From NCBI GenBank assembly GCA_964557125.1, contig CAZKYX010000004.1:1-64000 (forward strand): a stretch of DNA of 64,000 bases, written 5' to 3'. A model generated the notes under the pieces. That model saw only the letters and a list, made by a program, of their open reading frames with translations, had not been told where the DNA came from and did not search any database. Each line of letters opens with the position of its first letter. Positions within the stretch are counted from its first letter, which is position 1. This document shows, piece after piece, positions 1-8,071 of the stretch. Both the position numbers and the translations under genes were made by a program. The DNA comes from CAZKYX01 sp964557125 (GTDB taxonomy: Bacteria > Patescibacteriota > Microgenomatia > Levybacterales > GWA1-39-11).

Positions 1-384
1 GCCACAGACATAATTACCTCTGATAAGCTTATTACCGTTGACATCGGCAAACAGCGCCTGTATGCATGGGAAGGTGGACAAATCCAAAAGGAATTTAAGG
101 TCTCAACGGGCATGAGATACACCCCAACCGTTAAAGGAAGTTTTAAAATTAGAACAAAAATAGAAAAACAGAACATGAAAGGGAATTATCCGCCCTATGA
201 ACCTTATTTCTTAAAGGATGTACCGCATGTTATGTTTTTCTATAAAGCATATGCCATTCATGGCACCTATTGGCATAATAAATTCGGAAGCAGGGCAAGC
301 CATGGATGCGTCAACCTCTCTGTTGAAGACGCTAAGTGGGTTTTTTCATGGGCAAATATTGGCACACGCGTAGAAGTGTTCTAG
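1..384 (+). CDS. L,D-transpeptidase (YkuD family), 3' part
   Basis: The frame is open from the first base of the window, so the 5' end is missing; the ATG at 112 is internal. The visible 127 residues begin with the usual opening of a YkuD domain (ITVDIGKQRLYAWEGG) and end with the catalytic signature HGTYWHNKFG...SHGCVNLS, where the Cys is the nucleophile and the His residues complete the active site. The family makes 3-3 cross-links in peptidoglycan, or anchors proteins to it, outside the membrane. Any signal peptide or membrane anchor lies outside the window. The domain call is firm; the physiological role is inferred. Confidence 0.93.
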   Translation, partial: ATDIITSDKLITVDIGKQRLYAWEGGQIQKEFKVSTGMRYTPTVKGSFKIRTKIEKQNMKGNYPPYEPYFLKDVPHVMFFYKAYAIHGTYWHNKFGSRASHGCVNLSVEDAKWVFSWANIGTRVEVF

Positions 385-395
385 AATACAGGTAA

Positions 396-420
396 TTAGT
401 TATTAGTTATTAGTTATTAG
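396..420. repeat. Short tandem heptamer TTAGTTA, about 3.6 copies
   Basis: A perfect 7-nt period runs through this stretch between the transpeptidase stop and the next gene. It is AT-rich intergenic filler of a kind seen several times in this window, and I see no sign of function. Confidence 0.8.
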
Positions 421-503
421 ACTTAAAAATTATAATTGTCTTTCCTTGTACATAATTCTGTATTCTTTATTCTGGTTTTCATGTACAATGGTATGCTGTT
501 GTC

Positions 504-1649
504 ATGAAAATATATAACACCCTGTCACAAAAAAAAGAGAATTTTGTCCCTCTTCACAAAGATAAAATTCTCATGTATGTGTGCGGTATCACGCCGTACG
601 ACACCACACACCTTGGACATGCCTTCGTCTACAATTTCTTTGATGTCTTCAAAAGGTATCTGGAGTACAAAAATTATCACGTGATATATACACAAAACGT
701 TACGGATATCGATGACGACATACTGCTTCGAGCAAAAAGAGATAATGATGACTGGAGCAGATTAGGTGACTTCTGGACTGAAAAGTTTTTGAATGATTGC
801 AAGAGGCTCAATATCTTAAAACCTGACTTTTACGTAAAAGCGACTGATTCAATTGACCGGATTATCAAAATTACAAAAGTACTTTTGGAAAAAAATCACG
901 CATATGAAGTAGATGGTACCGTCTTTTTCTCAGTTGATTCTTTTAGTGAATATGGAAAACTTTCTCGTTTGAGTACGTCGGAAATGATCACTCTATCGCT
1001 GGAGCGGGGTGCAAATCCTAATGATACAAGAAAGAAAAATCCTTTGGATTTTATTCTCTGGCAAAAATCTTTACCTGAGCAACCCTTTTGGGATAGCCCG
1101 TTTGGAAAAGGCAGACCCGGATGGCATATTGAGTGTTCTTCAATGGTGTATGACACGCTTGGAAGCCAGATTGATGTACATGGCGGCGGCTTTGACCTTA
1201 TCTATCCTCATCATGAAAGTGAAATTGCCCAAAGTGAAAGCTACACAGACAAAAAACCATTTGTTACATATTGGATGCACGTTGGGATGCTTTCATACAA
1301 GGGCGAAAAAATGTCTAAGTCCCTTGGCAATCTTGTTCTTATAAGCGACTTATTAAAAACGTATAGTCCGGCTGCCATTCGGTGGCTTCTCCTATCCCAC
1401 CACTACAGAGAAGCTTGGGAATACACAGAGAAAGAGGCAAAAAGGGCTGAAAAGGAGTTTGGAAGCTTAAAGACAAGTAACGTAAAACCGGCTAAGAAGG
1501 ATTCTACGGAAATTATGAAACAATTTGAAACATATATGGATGATGATTTTAATACGCCAGAGGTTCTAAAGCTTTTGATAACTGCAAGTAAAAACACTAA
1601 CAATCAACAAACAATAACTAAAATGCTTTCAATTCTGGGATTTGTCTAA
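504..1649 (+). CDS. cysS: Cysteinyl-tRNA synthetase / MshC-type cysteine ligase
   Basis: Class I synthetase-fold enzyme of 381 aa that activates cysteine as the adenylate. Zinc ligands match CysRS: C27, C211, H236 and E240. The HIGH-like motif is THLGH (35-39) and KMSKS is at 269-273. The first motif reads CGITPYDTTHLGHA, which is the MshC (mycothiol cysteine ligase) wording and not the CGPTVYD wording of ordinary CysRS. The protein stops shortly after the DDDFNTPE block, so most of the CysRS anticodon-binding tail (about 80 residues) is absent, as in MshC. It may be the cell's only CysRS in reduced form, or a ligase for a small-molecule acceptor. A TACAAT box (484-489) sits just before the start. 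It converges with the next gene, with one base between the stops. Confidence 0.85.
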   Translation: MKIYNTLSQKKENFVPLHKDKILMYVCGITPYDTTHLGHAFVYNFFDVFKRYLEYKNYHVIYTQNVTDIDDDILLRAKRDNDDWSRLGDFWTEKFLNDCKRLNILKPDFYVKATDSIDRIIKITKVLLEKNHAYEVDGTVFFSVDSFSEYGKLSRLSTSEMITLSLERGANPNDTRKKNPLDFILWQKSLPEQPFWDSPFGKGRPGWHIECSSMVYDTLGSQIDVHGGGFDLIYPHHESEIAQSESYTDKKPFVTYWMHVGMLSYKGEKMSKSLGNLVLISDLLKTYSPAAIRWLLLSHHYREAWEYTEKEAKRAEKEFGSLKTSNVKPAKKDSTEIMKQFETYMDDDFNTPEVLKLLITASKNTNNQQTITKMLSILGFV

Positions 1650-1650
1650 C

Positions 1651-2259
1651 CTATTGATCTGAATTTTCTGTAGCCTCTTGATATTGTTGCATATAATTCT
1701 CAACTTCTTCGCTACTGTCCATCTGCTGCGTTCCTGAAGGCATCAAGGCAGACATGTCTGTGAATTTCACATCAGATGGAGGGGTAAAAAGGCTGTCGCT
1801 TACGACAGCAGGCTTACAATCATTCTTGTATGCTTCTAAATCTTTAATCAAATTGTCGGCCTCACTCCCAGTGTCTGATGTTTCGAGCTCTTGTCCTTCT
1901 GGAGTTTCAAGACTCATAACCAAACCCTCATTACCATTCCAAATATACATTTTCTTATCCTTCATAATCATGGTGCCTCCCTCTTCACTACCCTGTGCTG
2001 GCATATCAGATCGAATAGCTCCATTTTTTATCCAAACTTTCATATCTGCGCCTGATGTTGGATCTTTGTAATTACATTCCAAGCTCACCGATTTAGAAAG
2101 GGCATCCTTAATTGATGAGAATGCTCCACCGTTTTTTTTCATTCCCATTGTAGAAACCCCACCTTTATTCATTAATAAGTATCCAACAATTCCGAGAACT
2201 GCAAGAACTGCTACTACAATGACTATTGGGAGAATTGGGCTTTTTTTAGCTTTTGCCAT
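1651..2259 (-). CDS. Membrane-anchored unknown protein
   Basis: 202 aa. A positively charged start (MAKAKK) is followed by one transmembrane segment (about residues 9-30) and an outside domain of about 170 residues. That domain has short beta-like stretches such as MKVWIKNGAIRSDM and KMYIWNGNEGLVMS, two cysteines (in LECNY and NDCKP) that could pair, and an acidic C-terminus. The pattern recalls LolA/DUF4412-like outer domains, but I cannot assign a family. It is read from its own promoter, divergent from topoisomerase IB. Confidence 0.7.
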   Translation of the reverse strand: MAKAKKSPILPIVIVVAVLAVLGIVGYLLMNKGGVSTMGMKKNGGAFSSIKDALSKSVSLECNYKDPTSGADMKVWIKNGAIRSDMPAQGSEEGGTMIMKDKKMYIWNGNEGLVMSLETPEGQELETSDTGSEADNLIKDLEAYKNDCKPAVVSDSLFTPPSDVKFTDMSALMPSGTQQMDSSEEVENYMQQYQEATENSDQ

Positions 2260-2265
2260 ACTCTT

Positions 2266-2293
2266 AGAATAGCAACTTTCAGAGTGTTGTCAA
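2266..2293 (-). promoter_or_regulatory. Sigma70-type promoter of the 1651-2259 gene
   Basis: Reading the minus strand: TTGACA (2293-2288), a 16-nt spacer, then TATTCT (2271-2266) preceded by TGC (extended -10). The start codon follows 6 nt after the -10 box, so the transcript should be leaderless or nearly so. Confidence 0.7.
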
Positions 2294-2310
2294 TAGGACA
2301 TTTATAAATT

Positions 2311-2319
2311 TGCTATACT
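2311..2319 (+). promoter_or_regulatory. Extended -10 promoter of topoisomerase IB
   Basis: TGC-TATACT ends 7 nt before the ATG at 2327, predicting transcription from about the first base of the start codon. No Shine-Dalgarno sequence is present. Confidence 0.65.
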
Positions 2320-2326
2320 CAATCAT

Positions 2327-3367
2327 ATGAACTCATCTGATATTGAAAAACAAATGAAAGAAGAAGGACTTCGGTATGTAAATGATAAATCTGCAGGTTG
2401 GTTTCGGCAAAAAGTTCGTAGCATGTTTAGTTACTACAATACCAAAGGAGAAAAAATAACTGATGAAGAAAAGCTAGCAAGAATTAAGAGTCTCGTTATT
2501 CCGCCTGCTTGGGAAAAGGTCTGGATATCACCAAGAAAAAATGGACATATTCAAGCCACAGGAATAGATGAAAAAGGACGAAAGCAATATATTTATCATC
2601 CTGATTGGATAAAAATCGGGCAGGAAAAAAAATTCTCAAAAATGATAGACTTTGGCCTTTCTCTTCCGCTTATCCGTCAAAAGATTTCACATGATTTAAA
2701 GGAACCAAAACTTGATAGAGAGAAAATTATCGCAACAATCATTTGGCTCTTAGAACACACTTTTATTCGTATTGGTAACGAGGAATACTCAAAAGAAAAC
2801 AACTCTTTCGGACTTACAACCCTTCGCAACAAGCATGTCACGGTTAACTCGCAAGATGTCGTTTTTCAATTCAGAGGGAAAAGTGGAGTACATAACACCC
2901 TTGAAGTAACCAATCCAACGATTGTAAGAACAATTAAAAAATGTGTTGAATTACCTGGTTATGAACTCTTTCAGTACATAGATGAAGATAACAATCGTCA
3001 CACAATTGATTCATCTGATGTAAATGAATTCTTGAAAGATATAACAAAAAACAATTTTACAGCAAAGGATTTTAGAACATGGGGAGGCTCAAATCTATCA
3101 GCCAATAATTTTTATAAGCTTGGAAATAGCCCAGACAAAACTACACTTAAAAAGAATATTACAGAAACCGTAAAGAAGGTCTCAGAGCACCTCAACAATA
3201 CCGTTGCCGTGTGCAGAAGTTACTATATCCATCCCACTGTTTTTAAAACATACCAAAGTGATGTACTTGTTCCTCATTTTTCCTATCACCAAAAATCAAA
3301 ATCCCCAAAATCAGGTCTGTCATGGGATGAATACGCCCTAATCGCTTTACTTAAAAAGTACCAGTAA
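2327..3367 (+). CDS. DNA topoisomerase IB
   Basis: 346 aa, the usual size for bacterial/poxvirus-type TopIB. It relaxes supercoils by a 3'-phosphotyrosyl intermediate. Recognisable parts are the N-terminal DNA-binding portion with VIPPAWEKVWISP (about 57-69), the core RNKHVTVNSQDVVFQFRGKSG..., KDFRTWGG, and the active-site segment CRSYYIHP, in which the Tyr before IHP (Y300) is the nucleophile. The two Arg and the Lys of the catalytic pentad lie in the FRGKSG and KDFRTW blocks. The gene stands alone with its own promoter. Type IB enzymes are patchily distributed in bacteria, so transfer is possible but not shown here. Confidence 0.95.
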   Translation: MNSSDIEKQMKEEGLRYVNDKSAGWFRQKVRSMFSYYNTKGEKITDEEKLARIKSLVIPPAWEKVWISPRKNGHIQATGIDEKGRKQYIYHPDWIKIGQEKKFSKMIDFGLSLPLIRQKISHDLKEPKLDREKIIATIIWLLEHTFIRIGNEEYSKENNSFGLTTLRNKHVTVNSQDVVFQFRGKSGVHNTLEVTNPTIVRTIKKCVELPGYELFQYIDEDNNRHTIDSSDVNEFLKDITKNNFTAKDFRTWGGSNLSANNFYKLGNSPDKTTLKKNITETVKKVSEHLNNTVAVCRSYYIHPTVFKTYQSDVLVPHFSYHQKSKSPKSGLSWDEYALIALLKKYQ

Positions 3368-3415
3368 AGCGCATTTATAAATTATAATTTATAAATTATA
3401 AATTTTTTCTGCTTG

Positions 3416-3444
3416 TTGCATCTTTCACATCTCTGAATTAAACT
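3416..3444 (+). promoter_or_regulatory. Promoter of the 3455-4072 gene
   Basis: TTGCAT, a 17-nt spacer and TAAACT, with the ATG 10 nt after the -10 box. The upstream flank (3371-3411) is a palindromic AT repeat built from TTATAAATTATAA. Confidence 0.5.
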
Positions 3445-3454
3445 TTCCGAAAGT

Positions 3455-4072
3455 ATGTCTGTTGAGAATAAATTTACCGGAGACTTTCAGAAGGAAATTA
3501 TCTACTCAGATGAAGTTCTTCGCCCAAAACAAGTTGTCAAAAGTTCTGCACTTGCCCTAAGGCTTTTTTTTGATAAAAAAATTGAAGACACTTCCGTCGC
3601 AAAATACTACCTCTCAAATACAACGAGTGATTTCTTAAGACTTGCCGAAATTGGATATTTGAAAAGACTTCCTAACGTTTGGAATCTGGAAAAGATTCCT
3701 CATGAAAATCTTCTTACCCTCTTAAAAGCTCAGGTTCCTGTCATTAGCGAGGAAGGAACAAAAGAAATTGACGAAGAGCGTGAAGCTTTTGAATTCTCGA
3801 TGGTAACCTTTACATTTCTACACAAGGCACGACACGCATATCTTCCCGATGGATTTTCAAAACGGGGAATGCTTGCACCACCAGTCACCTCAATTGAAAC
3901 TCTAGAAAGATTTGGTGAATTGAAAGAAGAAGTCGCAAAAATTGCTGGTGGTGAAATTAAACAAAATGCAGATATGAATAACAATCCACCACTGGCCAGA
4001 ACATATCTCTATTTTCAAATCGCAGATACGCTTCCTTTGCATTTTGCAGAACCACTTGAAAAGTCCGCTTAA
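3455..4072 (+). CDS. Unknown protein, 205 aa
   Basis: Soluble, mostly helical and mildly acidic, with no signal peptide or membrane segment. Nothing in it matches a family I recognise. The segment HKARHAYLPDGFSKRGMLAPP is rich in His and Arg and is the most distinctive part. It has its own promoter. Its stop overlaps the stop of the convergent gene at 4069 by 4 nt, so both genes are tightly fixed in place. Confidence 0.65.
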   Translation: MSVENKFTGDFQKEIIYSDEVLRPKQVVKSSALALRLFFDKKIEDTSVAKYYLSNTTSDFLRLAEIGYLKRLPNVWNLEKIPHENLLTLLKAQVPVISEEGTKEIDEEREAFEFSMVTFTFLHKARHAYLPDGFSKRGMLAPPVTSIETLERFGELKEEVAKIAGGEIKQNADMNNNPPLARTYLYFQIADTLPLHFAEPLEKSA

Positions 4073-4446
4073 TACTTCTTCATCAATTTGCCTTCCATAT
4101 CAACTGAATCTCCATCCTTCATCATGACTTCTTCTCCATCTTTTTTAACAACATTACCTGCTTGGGTAACTTTGTCTCCATTTGAAAGCATTACATCAGC
4201 ATCCATTTCATTCACTTCTCCATCCTTCACTACCCACATTGTTCCATCCTTCATCATGATTTTATTTTGGTCAGATTTCATTGCATTAAGAGCCTGATCT
4301 CTTTCAGTGATCATCTTGTTAAGCTCCATTATCTGGGGTTTGTATTTCGCTCTTGCGAGAATGTAGCCACCAAAAGCCGCAATTAAAAGACCAACGATTA
4401 CTATTCCTTTCATCATCATTGCATTGCTATCCTCTTTTTTTGCCAT
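4069..4446 (-). CDS. Membrane-anchored DUF6799-like protein
   Basis: 125 aa. One transmembrane helix (about 12-30) is followed by a short coiled segment and a domain made of three KDG-type repeats: MMKDGTMWVVKDGE, VVKKDGEEVMMKDGD and MEGKLM. These are characteristic of the Met/Lys/Gly-rich DUF6799 family, whose function is unknown. Unusually for this window it has a strong Shine-Dalgarno (AAAGGGGGTGAT, 4457-4468) and a leader of some length. Confidence 0.7.
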   Translation of the reverse strand: MAKKEDSNAMMMKGIVIVGLLIAAFGGYILARAKYKPQIMELNKMITERDQALNAMKSDQNKIMMKDGTMWVVKDGEVNEMDADVMLSNGDKVTQAGNVVKKDGEEVMMKDGDSVDMEGKLMKKY

Positions 4447-4567
4447 AAACTAAAATCACCCCCTTTAGAATTTCACGGTTTTATTTGGTAAAAACCTAAG
4501 AAATTCTTAAGTCTCGTCTCAACTAACATCAAATCTGAGACGGACAATCATTATTATGGATTAAGTA
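4447..4567 (-). promoter_or_regulatory. Leader region of the DUF6799-like gene with two dyads
   Basis: This gap holds the strong ribosome-binding site beside 4457. It also holds a TAAGAA-A-TTCTTA palindrome (about 4497-4509) and a GTCTCA...TGAGAC inverted pair just upstream. These could be an operator or a 5'-UTR structure. I could not place a convincing -35/-10 pair. Confidence 0.35.
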
Positions 4568-5116
4568 TTAAGGATTGAGAGGGGAATTGTCAAGAATATG
4601 AGTAAGGGTTATGCCTGCAAGACATTTTGCATCTATCCATTTCCCTTCCTCAATTTCTTTTTGCAATTCTTGTGTTGATACGAGTACTACTGACAACTCT
4701 TCGTTTTCATCTAAGTTTTGTGTCGATATTTTTTCTACACCTTGAGCTTTTACGATATATGCGGTGCTCAAGCTTTTCGTTGGAAATTCTCTTACCGGAC
4801 CTGCAAGTGAAAACTCCCCTCCACCATATCCTGTTTCTTCCAATAGTTCTCGCTGAGCTGCTGCAACCGGATCTTCCCCTTCCTCAATGTGTCCTGCTGG
4901 AAAGTTACGCAGCTTCTCGTCCGGACCATATTTGTATTCAAGAAGTGTAATAATATTTTTTTCTTTGTCTTGTGCTAGAACAATCACCACATCGGGGAGA
5001 CTAAACACAGAGTAACTGTCTGCAACATTTCCGTTGGGATACTCTACTTTATCCTCATAAACCTTTAGGTACTTTGTATCGTAAATTGTTTTTCTATCTA
5101 GTCTTTTCCAAGTCAT
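4568..5116 (-). CDS. Nudix hydrolase, ADP-ribose pyrophosphatase type
   Basis: 182 aa. The Nudix box is perfect: G75, E81, R89-E90, E93-E94 and G96, following the GX5EX7REUXEEXGU rule with the metal-binding glutamates intact. The N-terminal WKRLDRKTIYDTKYLKVYEDKVEYPNG resembles the dimerising beta domain of ADP-ribose/NDP-sugar pyrophosphatases, so the likely substrate is a nucleoside diphosphate linked to a sugar. Its ATG overlaps the stop of the upstream gene as ATGA, indicating translational coupling with the sugar isomerase-like protein. Confidence 0.9.
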   Translation of the reverse strand: MTWKRLDRKTIYDTKYLKVYEDKVEYPNGNVADSYSVFSLPDVVIVLAQDKEKNIITLLEYKYGPDEKLRNFPAGHIEEGEDPVAAAQRELLEETGYGGGEFSLAGPVREFPTKSLSTAYIVKAQGVEKISTQNLDENEELSVVLVSTQELQKEIEEGKWIDAKCLAGITLTHILDNSPLNP

Positions 5117-5922
5117 TCAGTTTTTGGGAAATGCTGCCTAACAATGTTGACAGACTTTGCAATATCTTTATAATATTTCTCTCTCGCATTTAATACTCGC
5201 GGACACAATTCCAAATTGATAAGCCCCGTGTAATTAATTTTTTTAAGATACTTTAGGAATGATTCATAGTCCAGAGTGCCATCACCCAATCCCAAATGCT
5301 CTTTCTTTTCTGTAAAATCACTCAAGTGAATATTTGAAAGATATGGAAGCATTTCTTCAAAACCCTGTGCATTTTGAGGTTCCTTTTCCATAATGTGACT
5401 TATATCCAACGTAAATCCCAATCCATATTTTTTACAAATTTTTTCAAATGGTATGAGTGTCGTTGCACTGTCATGATGTTTTTTACTTACATAATGGAGA
5501 AGCGGCATCAATTGATAAATGTTTGTCATATTTTCGATGAGAATTTTTAGCTGATACTTCTCAGACATCTTCTCGAGCCAACCAAAATATTCCTTAGATT
5601 TTGGGGAGGTCATTGGTTGAACTACAATAGGATGCGCTACAAATACAGAGTTAAATCTTTGAGCAAACTTAAATGCGCCTTCGTCCTGCCACATTCCTGC
5701 AATAGACCATGGAGGCTGATGAATTGAAAGAATTGGTACGTTATATCTCTTAGAAAGCCTTGCAACTTTTCTAATATTAAATCGTGTCTTCCACCCGACA
5801 ACAAGTTCAAGTCCATCAACTTTTAAATTATTTGCCAATAAAAAATATTCTTCCAGAGCAATTCCCAACGGAATGTCAGCAACAGAAAATGTTAGCAGGG
5901 GTCCCTTTTTATTGTCTGTCAT
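5113..5922 (-). CDS. Sugar phosphate isomerase/epimerase (AP endonuclease 2-like TIM barrel)
   Basis: 269 aa from the ATG at 5922. A longer reading from 5943 is possible, but it would start upstream of the TATAAT box at 5937-5932, so the shorter start is preferred. The sequence follows the xylose-isomerase-like barrel: ILSIHQPPW early, LKILIENMTN in the middle (metal-binding Glu), GFTLDISHIM (Asp and His), NIHLSDFTEKKEHLGLGDGTLDY (His and Asp) and INLELCP (Glu) near the end. The metal site therefore looks complete. The substrate is unknown; endonuclease IV activity is an alternative. It is coupled to the Nudix gene. Confidence 0.82.
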   Translation of the reverse strand: MTDNKKGPLLTFSVADIPLGIALEEYFLLANNLKVDGLELVVGWKTRFNIRKVARLSKRYNVPILSIHQPPWSIAGMWQDEGAFKFAQRFNSVFVAHPIVVQPMTSPKSKEYFGWLEKMSEKYQLKILIENMTNIYQLMPLLHYVSKKHHDSATTLIPFEKICKKYGLGFTLDISHIMEKEPQNAQGFEEMLPYLSNIHLSDFTEKKEHLGLGDGTLDYESFLKYLKKINYTGLINLELCPRVLNAREKYYKDIAKSVNIVRQHFPKTE

Positions 5923-5931
5923 ATTTGAACC

Positions 5932-5937
5932 ATTATA
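5932..5937 (-). promoter_or_regulatory. -10 box of the isomerase/Nudix operon
   Basis: TATAAT on the minus strand, 9 nt before the ATG at 5922. It fixes the start choice and implies a leader of about 3 nt. Confidence 0.6.
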
Positions 5938-5972
5938 CTGCATACGCTATACTCCATACCATATACCGACTT

Positions 5973-6569
5973 ATGTATAAAAAGGCTCTCACACATTTCA
6001 AGAATATTGATCCACTTCTCTATCAGGTTGCAAAGGGTATTGACCCCATTGTATTGCAGAGCGCTCCCAATCCGTTCATAAGACTGGTACGAGCAATTGT
6101 TGGTCAGCAATTGTCAGTAAAAGCTGCATCAACAATTTTTTCAAGATTTGAAAAACTCTTTAAGAAAGAAATAAATGCAAAGGATATTCTAAAACTAACG
6201 GATGATGATATTCGAGCATGCGGAATTTCCTACCCAAAAATAAAATACATCAAAGACCTTTCGCAAAAAGTAATCAACAAAGAAATCATTCTTGAGTCTT
6301 TGAATGAAAAAACTAATGAAGAAATTATTGAGCATCTTATTCAAGTAAAGGGAATTGGGGTCTGGTCTGCTGAGATGTTTATGATGTTTTCGTTAGCCCG
6401 TAAAGATATTTTTTCAGCAGGAGACTTAGGACTATACAATGCCATGAAAAAACTCTACGGAAAAGATTTTACGAAAGAAGAGATGACAAAAAAAGCAGAA
6501 GTCTGGGCACCTTACCGAACATATGCATGCCTGTTACTGTGGGCTAGCCTTGATAATTCCCCAAAATAA
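5973..6569 (+). CDS. DNA-3-methyladenine glycosylase II (AlkA-like)
   Basis: 198 aa from the ATG at 5973. A longer open frame reaches back over the divergent gene and was rejected. It is a helix-hairpin-helix GPD glycosylase that removes alkylated bases. Visible parts are the LVRAIVGQQLSVKAAS block, the hairpin LIQVKGIGVWSAEMF and the catalytic Asp in SAGDLGL (D151). The N-terminal AlkA domain of the E. coli protein is missing, giving the compact form common in many bacteria. It faces the next gene with two bases between the stops. Confidence 0.9.
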   Translation: MYKKALTHFKNIDPLLYQVAKGIDPIVLQSAPNPFIRLVRAIVGQQLSVKAASTIFSRFEKLFKKEINAKDILKLTDDDIRACGISYPKIKYIKDLSQKVINKEIILESLNEKTNEEIIEHLIQVKGIGVWSAEMFMMFSLARKDIFSAGDLGLYNAMKKLYGKDFTKEEMTKKAEVWAPYRTYACLLLWASLDNSPK

Positions 6570-6571
6570 CA

Positions 6572-7786
6572 TTAATCACGAGCAACTGAGGGTACAACTG
6601 CTTTATACTTTAGTTCTCTTTTTAAAGGTGGATTGAAAGCGGGTGTCGCAAGTATTTCTCTAGCAAACTGTAAGTTCTTGTCCCCATACTCAACTGTTGG
6701 TGTTACAGCTCCACCCTCAGTAAAGGTATTCCAACTATCAAACGATATCCCTTTTACCTGATTTGCATACTTGGCAACAAAATCTTTAAGCCTAGTTCTC
6801 CATTCAGCTGTATTTCCAAATTTTTGGGTATGTATTCTGTCGGTTCCCTCATCATTAAACTCAGTTACCAAAGGGAGAACAACCGGTATGCCTGAGCTTA
6901 TCCACCGTTCCATAACTTTCTGCGCGTTTTCAAAACGCTCTTTCTCACTTTCTCCGTCTGAAAAGATATTATAAGCCCCCACCCCGAGAATACTTTTTTT
7001 GTCAAAAAGTTTTTTTTCATTGGGTCCTTCATAAGACCCATGTGCTGGAAGAGGAGTGGGATCTATAACAAAACCAATAGCTATCCCTGTTTTTTGTAGT
7101 ATTTTATCCACAACCAAATCAAACGTATCCGCAAACTTATCCTCGTCAACTGGAGTCCCATGAATTGTTTCTATCAACTGTATTACAGTTCTCTTTTCAC
7201 CATTTCTGTTGTACATTTTCAACCAATTCTCCTCTCGTCCAAATTGCGAAAGCAGCGTAGTAATTCTATCTTCTAATTTGTCTGTGTTGTCGGGAAAGTC
7301 TTTCCAAAACTCAAAATTCGGTGAGACCTCAATAACCGGCGCAACCAACATATCACGCTTGCCGGCTTCTTCAAATACTTTTCTATTCACACTCTCAGTA
7401 TTAATAGTAGGCGCCCACTGTTCAGTCTCGTTCTCATCCCCCCACCAAGATAGCTTTATGACATTCACATTTGTATTCTTTATTTCATCAAATATTTTCC
7501 CCACGTTTTCATTATTCCATTCAGTCACAGGCTGTAAATGAGAATATGGCGAGCGAGTATTCCTTTCTCCTGCAAAAAAGAATATTCCACGGGTAGCGTC
7601 ACCATCATGCCCAACATTTGCAATACTCCCCCACTTTTCGCTTACTTTTTCTTTTTCAATTTGTTGTGGTTTTTCTGCTACCAAATCGGGTATTGTACGG
7701 GGAGCTAGAGCTGCAGCTGCCAGAAAGTTTCTCGCCTTTACCAAAAATCCTCTTCGCGATATTTCTTGACCATCATTCTCACTCAT
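6572..7786 (-). CDS. Tat-exported glycoside hydrolase-like protein (GH99/DUF5010-like)
   Basis: 404 aa. The start carries a twin-arginine signal, SRRGFLVKA (10-18) followed by a short Ala-rich stretch, so export by Tat is predicted. The body looks like a TIM barrel of the GH99-like/DUF5010 group: VIKLSWWGDENE, VAPVIEVSPNFEFW, AIGFVIDPTPLPAHG, IPVVLPLVTEFNDEG, and near the end ISFDSWNTFTEGGAVTPTVEYG. The last matches the WNEW.EG..-P..YG pattern of GH99-like proteins. An endo-acting enzyme on a glycan is plausible. Catalytic residues cannot be fixed from one sequence. Confidence 0.72.
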   Translation of the reverse strand: MSENDGQEISRRGFLVKARNFLAAAALAPRTIPDLVAEKPQQIEKEKVSEKWGSIANVGHDGDATRGIFFFAGERNTRSPYSHLQPVTEWNNENVGKIFDEIKNTNVNVIKLSWWGDENETEQWAPTINTESVNRKVFEEAGKRDMLVAPVIEVSPNFEFWKDFPDNTDKLEDRITTLLSQFGREENWLKMYNRNGEKRTVIQLIETIHGTPVDEDKFADTFDLVVDKILQKTGIAIGFVIDPTPLPAHGSYEGPNEKKLFDKKSILGVGAYNIFSDGESEKERFENAQKVMERWISSGIPVVLPLVTEFNDEGTDRIHTQKFGNTAEWRTRLKDFVAKYANQVKGISFDSWNTFTEGGAVTPTVEYGDKNLQFAREILATPAFNPPLKRELKYKAVVPSVARD

Positions 7787-7831
7787 ATTCCTATATTATG
7801 ACACCAAAGGGAGCAAAAACTAGGGATTGCC

Positions 7832-8071
7832 TTATTGTTTAACGTTCTTAAATCCTTTTTTTGGGTAAGGGATAAATTCACTGCGAACCTCAGTTACTTC
7901 CTCAACTCTTAAAATTTGCGTTTTAAATTTCTTGTGGGGGAAATTATTATGCGCTGAGGTGAGAGTATCTTCTTTGGCATGCTGTTTTAGCACTTCTAGG
8001 TCTTCTCCAAACTCAACAGTCCATACACCATTAACATTTGTTAAAGAAAGAAACTCACCTTTTTCTTTCAT
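7832..8071 (-). CDS. Small unknown protein coupled to a Nudix hydrolase
   Basis: 79 aa, soluble, with alternating beta-like segments (GVWTVEFGEDLEVL, FKTQILRVEEVTEVRSEF). Its ATG overlaps the stop of the upstream Nudix gene as ATGA, which supports it being a real, translationally coupled gene. No family recognised. Confidence 0.6.
   Translation of the reverse strand: MKEKGEFLSLTNVNGVWTVEFGEDLEVLKQHAKEDTLTSAHNNFPHKKFKTQILRVEEVTEVRSEFIPYPKKGFKNVKQ

Noticed and set aside
396..420. Possible CRISPR-like or iteron array
   Set aside because: Only 3.6 copies of a 7-mer with no spacers; simple AT filler.
504..1649. cysS as a truncated pseudogene
   Set aside because: All motifs are intact and the end matches the MshC end, so it is a natural short form.
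5784..5972. N-terminal 63 residues of the long AlkA frame
   Set aside because: They overlap the divergent gene and its promoter, and homology begins at the ATG at 5973.
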